Of a stretch of 64,000 nucleotides of DNA, positions 57,142 to 64,000 are shown piece by piece. Each line of letters begins with the position of its first letter. Position 1 is the stretch's first letter. The stretch is taken from assembly GCF_049306965.1 (NCBI RefSeq), contig NC_133178.1, positions 51,259,001 to 51,323,000 on the forward strand, written 5' to 3'. The position numbers and the translations under genes are program-made. Source of the stretch: Danio rerio. Its lineage: Eukaryota > Chordata > Actinopteri > Cypriniformes > Danionidae. The notes beneath the pieces are model-generated. The model was not told the origin of the DNA, made no database searches, and saw nothing but the letters and a program-made list of their open reading frames with translations.

Positions 57142-60100
57142 CAGCATGGATTTCATCATTGATAGCATTTGCAATTCCTTATTTTTAATGTTATGAGACA
57201 ACATTTTTTATCTGGAGAGACTTTGAAGGAAATTTAAAAAAAAATGTGAATCCTTTAAAATTGTAGAATTGTTATCAAAGTAAATCTTAAAACTGTTTTA
57301 GATTTGTATCCTATTTTATGTATTATTTATTGTTGTTGATGTTGTTCATTGTTATAAATCCACACTACCTTTCAAAAGTCTTGTCACCTATCCAAGATTT
57401 AGGAACAACAAATAACTTCTTGTTACTTCTAGTCAAGTATCATTTGGTATCAGATTACGCTTATTTTACTGAATTAATGCAGTCATGCCTTGATTTGTAA
57501 TTATTTAATTAGTACAGTAAGGTCTGACTTTACTTGTTACTAAGTCTTGTCACTTAACAGAAATAATGTACAGTATAGAATATGAAGTCATGGTGCAGTG
57601 GAAAAAGAATTAATATTGTTTATGACTACCATGATTTTGGACAACTGCATCCATACATCTCTGCAATGACTCAAATAGCTTATTAATAAAGTAATCTGGA
57701 ATGACAAAGAAAGCGTTCTTGCATGACTCCCTGAATTTTTGAAGATTTTTTGTATTCATCTTCAATGCCTCCTACATCTTACTCCAGACATGCTCAAGAA
57801 CGTTCATATCTGGTGACTGGGTGGGCCAATCCTGGAGCACTTGACCATTTTTGCTTAGAGGAACTTTGATGTGGAGGCTGAACTTTGAGAAGGAGCACTA
57901 TCCTGTTGAAGAATTTACCCTCTTTTGTGGTTTGTAATGGGCAGCACAAATGTCTTGATACCTCAAGCTATTGATGTTACCATCCACTCTGCAGGTCTCT
58001 TGCACACTCCCATACTGAATGTAACCCAAAAACATGATTTTTACTTTACTAAACTTGACTGAACTTTCTGTGAGAATCTTAGCTCCATGTGGGTTCTAGT
58101 AGCTCTTTGGTATTTGTGATGATTGGGATGCAGTTCAACAGAGGTTTCATCGGAAAAATCTACTTTCTGCTACTTTTCCAAATGATCAACCAGAAGTCAG
58201 GTTATTATTTGTTGCTCTTACAAATGGAATAGATATCAAGACTTTTGTTAGGTAATGTATATACATTATAGAAAAGTGTTATTTATAAACTGTTTGCACT
58301 TAATATCTGGTTTTGCCCCTAAGGTTGATATGGCAATAACTGTAAACTAACTCTCTCTTTAACACTGAGGGCCCTATTATACACCCGGTGCAGTGTGGCG
58401 CAAGGCGCGGCGCAATAGTCTTTTGGTAGTTTCAGCTTGGCACAAGAGTCGTTTTGAGGCGTTGCGCTATGCTTTTTAAATAGCAAATGCATTAGCGCTC
58501 ATTTGTGCGCCCATAGGCGTTCTGGTCTAAAAAGAAAGGCGTTGCTGGCGCGTTGCTATTTTGAGAAACTATAATAGATTTTTCTTTAGACCAAAAATAA
58601 TCCGTCGCAGAGTTGCGCCTCGCTTACGCACTGCTTAATAGGCACAAGAGAGCAATAGGCAAATATCTTTACATATGAAAAAATTTAAATATTAGGGATA
58701 TATATATAGGATATAATAAGAATAGATATAGAATATAAATATAAAGAATTCAAATATTACAAAACATTATTTTCTAGCCTACATAACTATGAAAAATCAC
58801 TGCTTTTATGTCTTCTTCATCTCGGGAGGCTTTTTCAGTTCATTCATAACAATTTTCTTTTGTATAATGTTATTATTATTAGCAGTAATATTTATTATAT
58901 CCACATTTATATTTGTTTTATTAAAAACAAGCTTAGATTTGTCCACCTGTCAGGTTTTAGACCATATGGGGCACAGCATGTGTTTTAGAATATAACTCAG
59001 GTTTTTGAGCACATTTTGTTATTATTATTCATTCATTCTTTGCTGGAAATTATAACTGAATTTAGAAATAGTTTTGAAACGAATATTTGCGCTTAACAAA
59101 CAAAATTATTTATTTATAGACTAATTGATGTCTGTGTGTAAAGGTTTCCCTATCCAAAAGCGAATGTGAAAGTAGTTTCATTATCTCTCATTCTCACGCA
59201 GTAGATGCTCTGTTTAACAGTTTTCTGTTAAAAAAACTGTTAACTGTTTGCTTGTGAAATGCTCATTTTTTCCTCTTAGACTTACTTTGCGTCCTGTAAA
59301 TAGCGATTTACTTTGGGGAGGAATTTCACAAAACGTTTCATTCTGCACGCTTTTTAAAAAGATAAATAAAGTAAACGTTTAAAACTTTTTTGTTTACTTT
59401 GCATCTCCAAAATCAATAACTGTCTGGAAGATTAAATGGTATATTTATTTACAATAAAAAACAGACTGATTAACGAACAGCCTTGAGCCTAAATGACTGA
59501 CCAATGCCAAACTAAACGCGCTCTCTTTTCTTTTTAACACAAATAAGATTTCATTTCAAGTTTTCAACATTTTGTTATGTTCTTAATCATCTGTGTAGGA
59601 GCTCATGGTCGTTTTGTGCCGCATGGAGATGGAGGAGTTCAGAGAGAAGCACGAACACAGACATTAGAGCCCGATGTTTGGATAAAAGAGGTTCAGAGTC
59701 GCGGTCAAGGAACACGCAGGAGAATAACACTTCACCATCTCCAGCTGTAAGAGCATCTGATCTGCCCTACACACACAAACACACACACATGTTTATATTA
59801 GTGGTTTACAACGACTCTCCATAGGTGTAATGCATTTTATACTGTAATAAACACTTATTATTTGCCCCTACCAGTAAACCCAACCCTCACAGGAAACAAA
59901 TTTTGAATGTCAAATAAAAACCCTATTAAGTATGAAAGCATTTAGAATTTCCTCATAAACCACCTCAGTGTTGTTGGTCTCATCCATGTCAAATTTCTAT
60001 TCTAAAAATGAAATTGATTAAAACATTGTTGTGTAGGTCTATAATCATTAATTTTTTTCATTATGTAAAGCTACCCAATCCATGTTATATGCGTCCAATC

Positions 60101-62159
60101 ACCAACAAATACATCTGACTAAAACTCCTAAAAATGTCTGTTGTGCATACAATTAGTTTTTAAAGAGTTTTTTTTTTTTTTGTTATTTGGTTGTTAATTA
60201 TGTTTAATAAGTATGTTGCAAAAATATTTGTATATATGTTTTGCCACATTATTTAAAATGTGGCAAAGAAATAACTAATTAAAATTATATTTTTTGATAG
60301 GTCAAGTAAAATTTTTTCCGTATTAGCCATTAAACATCTTTTAGCCCTTTTATAAGTCGGAAATTTCATTAATTAAAAAGGTCTTAAAGTCTTAAATTTG
60401 ACTTTTTAATACCAGCAGACACGCAGCAACACAGTACAGACAAACACATCTAGATTTGGAGTAGCTGCACAGGGGTGCGTTTCCCATTGTTAGCCAACTA
60501 AGGTTGCAAGTTTTGTCATTACAAGCATAGTTCATTGATTTGCCATTTCCCAAATCCATAGTTGCAACAAACAATCGCAAACTGCGTCATAAGCGTCTGC
60601 GCTTGTAACTACACCTCTGGAGCTGTAGTTAGACACATAGTTCCTGGCTGTGTTCTATTCCCAGTTATCCCCCCTTTGCCCAATTAATTTAGAACATTCT
60701 AACATTTAAACTTGGAATGATAAAAAAAAAAAAAAAAACGCATTACAGTCATCACTTTCATGTGTAATTTACTTTCAAAGTATTTTTTTAATGGGCACAC
60801 ATAAAACAATATAATTTGCACAAAAAATTATGGAGTTCTTCTCTAAAGAAGTTATTACTCCATCCCCATTTAGAGCCTCATTATGGGTGTTTTACATTGC
60901 AACTAACATGGTTCAAGCAATGGATCTGCGCCAGAGAAACTATAGGTTTTGGGAATCACTCGTCACTACATCGTTCTTTTCCCAAACGATGCATCGTACT
61001 ATAGTTCAACTGCGAGTTACGTCACTGTTTGGGAAACGTATTTCAGATTGATGTTTGGTTTTGTGTTTGCAGGCTAGAGGAGGTTTTGGTCATGGGTCTA
61101 CGTATGAATGAGGGAATCACCCATCAGGTACAGGAGGTCACTGTGATGTTTAATTGAGATGGGAAAATTTTCTGAGTATTTCCTATTGTATTTTTCTTCG
61201 TCTTTTAGAAAAACTAATAATAGTTAACCTAACTCGATTAGTTAACTTAAAAAACCTACTGTAGTTAAGCCTTCAAACTGTACTTTTAAAATCATCTATT
61301 ATTTTTGTTTGTGTGTTAAAATAATTTGGTTTTATCCTGTAAGTTACTAATAATTTATTCAAAAATTGAAATGCTGCCATTTAGAGAATTTGGTGGAAAA
61401 TAACAAAAAATAGTCCCGTGTGTTACCAGGAAGCGGGGTTGATTGCCTCATCATGTTTTCAGACGATTATATTTACTAGCACATTAAAAATGTTTTAACT
61501 TCAGAAGTGTTAAGAAATCAATATTTCCTGGAATAATCTTGATTTTCAGTCACAACAAATGAAAAAAAAAGCATATTTGTAAATACTGTTATATTCTAAT
61601 AATTTTTAGATTTATTAATTTATTTACAATAAATAACAATAAATGAAAGACCTTCATAGAATAAAACAAATATAACAGTTTTACCTAAACCCATACCAAA
61701 AAATTCACTGTCCCTCCATGTTTTTCCATAGTGATATTTGAATACTTTGTATTCCCATCTTCACTTAAATACATTTACTTGTGAATTTATCTATTAGTTC
61801 TTGGTTTTTACATTGCTTTCTTTTTTGTTAAATTGTAGCACTGGGAGTTATTCAGCCCAGAAGCAAACCTTCAACAAGTTTTTGGGAAATCAGCAAATAT
61901 TCAGGAATTGCAGGGTGGAAGATTTCTAATACTTGATGATAGGTAATGTTTACTGCATACATTTCATATGTTATGCAACTTGATTAAATAATCATGTCTA
62001 TGTTGTATGCTGCATTTTCAGTTTTCTGTGATATGTATCTGTTTTAGGGGTTTGCGGTGCTCCTGGGAAGGATTAGTGCTGCTGGACAGCATCTTACCCA
62101 CAATACTGCTGGAACTGGAGATGTTTTTCCACAGCAGGGGAATCAAAAGGACACAATAA
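44739..62159 (+). CDS. rsad1: Radical SAM domain-containing 1 (HemW-like, mitochondrial)
   Basis: Nine coding exons join in phase to 444 residues, close to human RSAD1: 44739-44885, 44967-45100, 45605-45809, 48771-49136, 55965-56028, 59599-59746, 61073-61127, 61839-61942, 62048-62159; every intron is GT-AG. The N-terminus is basic and hydroxylated like a mitochondrial presequence. The radical SAM cluster motif CxxxCxxC is C53, C57, C60 in [13 protein letters not shown]; the SAM-binding FFGGGTPS follows at 99-106, and the HemW/coproporphyrinogen-dehydrogenase family motif HNMGYW is at 290-295. The end of the protein is the HemW C-terminal domain. HemW proteins bind heme and are thought to deliver it in the respiratory chain, and this family lacks the extra cysteine of HemN. 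All catalytic residues are present, so the gene looks functional in spite of heavy repeat load in its introns. Confidence 0.95.
45340..45592. mobile_element. AGTTCAC-family MITE relic in rsad1 intron 2
   Basis: Carries TTGTTGAACACAAATCAAG, CCATTGACATCCAAACG and the right end TTTGGTGAACTTTCTCTTTA seen in the copies at 22717 and 26174. Left end unclear. It stops just before the acceptor of exon 3. Confidence 0.5.
46490..46830 (-). mobile_element. DANA-type SINE
   Basis: Reverse-complement copy with tail CATTCATTCATTTTC, GGAATGAACTGCCAGCATAT and a decayed promoter end CTACTGCAACACCGCATCACC. Lies in rsad1 intron 3. Confidence 0.88.
47044..47583. mobile_element. TA-flanked MITE copy
   Basis: Left tip CAGTTGATGTCAGAATTATA and right tip ATTATGACTTCAACTG, TA on both sides. 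Lies in rsad1 intron 3. Confidence 0.75.
47584..48770. other. Remainder of rsad1 intron 3
   Basis: A block at about 47780-48160 is less AT-rich than its surroundings, with opposing open frames of about 90-110 codons and no domain. It reads like a dispersed fish repeat, but only one copy is in the window, so I make no call. Confidence 0.35.
49205..49560. repeat. Decayed copy of the TA-flanked MITE
   Basis: Keeps TTTCCCAAATGATGGTAGGC and CTAGTTAAGCTATTAAATGT in the family's order; the tips are gone. Confidence 0.55.
49918..50153 (+). repeat. Left inverted terminal repeat of the DIRS element
   Basis: Starts GTTCCCCTTCGGTTGGGG and runs to AGAGACTTTC. It is complementary to 55587-55848 apart from the outermost 40 or so bases, where the right copy has an extra segment. 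Confidence 0.85.
55428..55551 (+). repeat. Internal complementary region of the DIRS element
   Basis: The part up to 55495 is the complement of the left extremity and the part from 55496 is the complement of the right extremity, abutting at GGGGAAC/GTTCGAGG. This is the guide-like region DIRS elements are known to carry for making a circular intermediate. Confidence 0.85.
55587..55848 (-). repeat. Right inverted terminal repeat of the DIRS element
   Basis: Reverse complement of the left repeat, ending CTTCTGTAACCTCGAAC. The next three bases are GTT, the same three that begin the left end. Confidence 0.85.
56029..57024. other. First part of rsad1 intron 5
   Basis: Contains AAAAAGTTTGGGGTCACTC at 56068, the tail of a common fish repeat, and a less AT-rich block at about 56400-56950 that I cannot classify. 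Confidence 0.35.
57025..57137. repeat. A-rich tract and TA microsatellite
   Basis: About 40 bases of A with G interruptions, then about 70 bases of TA. Confidence 0.95.
57364..58260 (-). mobile_element. Tc1-like transposon relic
   Basis: Left tip ACTACCTTTCAAAAGTCTTG and right tip AAGACTTTTGTTAGGTAATG are inverted repeats of the family at 5576. The transposase is on the minus strand and broken; the reverse of the DWPAQ-type region is seen near GGGTGGGCCAATCCTGGAGC. Sits in rsad1 intron 5. Confidence 0.8.
58369..59300. mobile_element. Second copy of the Harbinger-like element, inverted and decayed
   Basis: Starts GGGCCCTATTATACAC, equal to the right tip of the element at 351-3864 read backwards. 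It shares CTTGGCACAAGAGTCGTTTT, CCCATAGGCGTTCTGGTCT, GGGAGGCTTTTTCAGTTCAT and the AAATAGTTTTGAAACGAATA block with that copy in order, without the LINE. The far tip is not found, so the right limit is approximate. Confidence 0.7.
60478..61038. mobile_element. Inverted-repeat MITE in rsad1 intron 6
   Basis: Tips CGTTTCCCATTG and (reverse) CGTTTCCCAAACAG form a short inverted repeat; a second inverted layer pairs GTTGCAAG/TAACTCGCAG-like words. It ends 34 bases before exon 7. No target duplication was settled. Confidence 0.45.
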
Positions 62160-62160
62160 A
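62155..62160 (+). terminator. AATAAA overlapping the rsad1 stop codon
   Basis: The last codons read ACA CAA TAA A, so the stop TAA is inside a perfect AATAAA. Whether it is used is unknown; no other AATAAA is seen before about 63.0 kb. Confidence 0.4.
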
Positions 62161-62555
62161 GACACTCATTTAGACAGACTGATGACACACACAGCAAATA
62201 GCTAATGAGGTAAAAACAAAACAAAAAATTCTCCTATGTAAGGAATTATGTACTTTTGATAAATGACCAAATGTTAAACTTTTTTTTTTACTGCAGTTCT
62301 ATTTATTTATTCACAAAAAAATATTATTTAAAAAAAACTGTTCACACTGTATATGCATCAAATTGAATGCCCCTAATCTATAAAGAGCACATTTTTTATT
62401 TTTTAAAAATTATAATGATGATGAAAATTATAATAATAATTGTTTTTAGTATTTTGTTTATTTAGGTGGAATAAGAATGTCATGATATTATTTTGATATA
62501 TTATTTTAAAAAATTATAATAATTAAAACACATGGGCTATAATATGTCAAACAAG

Positions 62556-63000
62556 CAGTGTTGGGGAAAGTTACTTTTGAAAGTAATGCATTACAATATT
62601 AACCTACTGCCCCCAAAACTAATTGTGTTACTTAATTACTTTTTGTGGAAAGTAATGCCTTATGTTACATCTAAGTTACTTGCTGAGGTTTGATCTCTTT
62701 CAGAACTTGCAGATGTTTTTTTTCCCCATTTTTATATAGGAGCTTAATACTACCTGGAGTATATAGATATTAAATAGATTCAACGTTATTGTCATTACAC
62801 ATGTACAAGCACAATGCAAAGTGCAATAGCAGCAAGTGCAGGATAGGTATAAGTTATAAAGTGCAGTTATAGAAAGACTATGGAGATAATAACAGATGGA
62901 TGTACTATGAACATTATATACAGGTTGTATTAATGTGTTTGCTACTTTTGTACATTTTGCATTATTAGTGAAGTAAATTCACTGTCCATTGAGATAAAAA
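62556..63000. mobile_element. hAT-like relic, same family as 33323-33984
   Basis: Begins CAGTGTTGGGGAAAGTTAC and shares GATCTCTTTCAGAACTTGCA with the other copy. An extra block at about 62755-62940 (GTCATTACACATGTACAAGC) is an insertion. Right end not defined. Confidence 0.5.
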
Positions 63001-64000
63001 TCGCAATAAAAGCTAACATGGAATAATTTATAATAAAGAAAAAACAGATTAAACCTTAAAAATGTTTTAAAATTTCATTGTTCCAATAATTACTGATTAT
63101 AAGAGAACAGCAAATCCTCATTTACAATGATCTCTTAAAGATAATCAGACACCGAAGACTGGAGTAATAACAAATTCTGCTTTGAATCACAATAGTAAAT
63201 TAAAATTGAAACTACATTCAATATCAAAAGGTATTTTAAAATTGTTATAATATTTCACAGTTTAACGTTGTATTTTACTGTATTTATTTGATCAAATAGA
63301 TGCAGCCTTGGCAAGCAGAATTGGCTTTTATAAAAACATTAACAAATCTTACCATTTCTAAACTTTTGACTGGTTGTATGTGCTTAAATATATATGTAAA
63401 GTACACTGTAAAATATTTAGTTTTATAAATAAAATCAATATTTATTTATAGTTAAATAAAACTTAATTTGTGAACCCAACACTGGGTTGGGTTACACCAT
63501 GGGTTGGGCATGGTGAAATTACTTCACCATGTGGGCCTAATATCTTTAGTACAATTGATTTTTCATTGCTATTTGAAGTTTCTCTCCTTCAAACCTCCCA
63601 CGTGCTCAGTAAAAGAGAAGGTCATTGAAGAATCATGCATTTTTCATTCACTTTTGAGTTTCTTCCTGTTCAAAGTTTTTAGTTCTTGTGCAAGCACAAT
63701 TAATGTATATTATTTCGATCGATCTTATACATCTAACTATCATTCAAAAAGATTAAAATGAGTTAAATGTTTTTGAGACAAGATAACATTATAAAATATA
63801 ATCACAATGCTTTTCTTTTTTTGACTGCGTTTGATTTAAAGGGTTCGCTGTCCATGGTTCTGAACCCCTTTTCCATAACGTTACTAAACAAATGGTTAAA
63901 AATAAAGACACAAACCGTTTTAGAACAAGTCAAAGGTGAGTAAATAATGGCAGAAGTTTCGTTTTACATGAACTAACTTTTTAATAAAAGTTGCAAACGT
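63001..64000. other. Non-coding DNA with decayed repeat
   Basis: 63060-63390 resembles the repeat at 23560-24350 (TTTGATCAAATAGATGCAGC, GGCAAGCAGAATTGG). The plus-strand open frame at 63504-63761 has no domain. No gene start recognised before the window ends. Confidence 0.4.

Overview
The window is from a teleost nuclear genome, most likely zebrafish or a close Danio relative. The basis is AT-rich DNA, intron-containing vertebrate genes, several copies of a tRNA-derived SINE that reads as DANA, Tc1-like, hAT-like and Harbinger-like DNA transposons, long TA tracts, and a DIRS-type retroelement of the fish kind. Most of the 64 kb is transposon-derived; host coding sequence is only a few kilobases.

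Layout. 1-7.3 kb is intergenic or hgs-intronic DNA dominated by a Harbinger-like element that carries a nested LINE, and by a broken Tc1-like element. At 7354-7390 (minus) lies a short first coding exon whose peptide matches the start of HGS (the ESCRT-0 subunit HRS), with a GC-rich NRF-1-type palindrome just upstream; the rest of the gene must lie left of the window. At 7954-8116 (minus) is a well-formed 3'-terminal exon of a gene I cannot name. 10.9-12.9 kb holds two terminal-inverted-repeat elements. 13.1-16.6 kb (minus) is a claudin with a single coding exon, a PDZ-binding tail and a probable 5' noncoding exon. 18.0-29.2 kb (minus) is a six-coding-exon TRIM-type gene (RING, coiled coil, PRY/SPRY) in which I find no B-box. 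32.1-33.2 kb and 38.3-42.8 kb (minus) are two GIMAP/AIG1-like genes whose G1, G3 and G4 motifs are lost in the same way and whose C-termini are glycine-zipper hydrophobic segments; a short GIMAP remnant lies between them. 44.7-62.2 kb (plus) is rsad1, complete in nine coding exons (444 codons), inflated by repeats, including a nearly 6 kb DIRS fossil in intron 4.

How it fits together. The TRIM gene and the two GIMAP-like genes are on the same strand and belong to families tied to innate immunity and lymphocyte biology in fish, so the central 18-43 kb looks like a small lineage-specific immune cluster set between conserved housekeeping genes (hgs on one side, rsad1 on the other). The most unusual point is the pair of GIMAP-like proteins: both replace the invariant P-loop lysine with glutamine and the G3 DTPGL box with NxPNL, so both look like retained pseudo-GTPases with a membrane-inserting tail. 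Exon boundaries were derived by reading splice sites and phase by eye; family names of repeats come from memory of terminal sequences, not from a database search.
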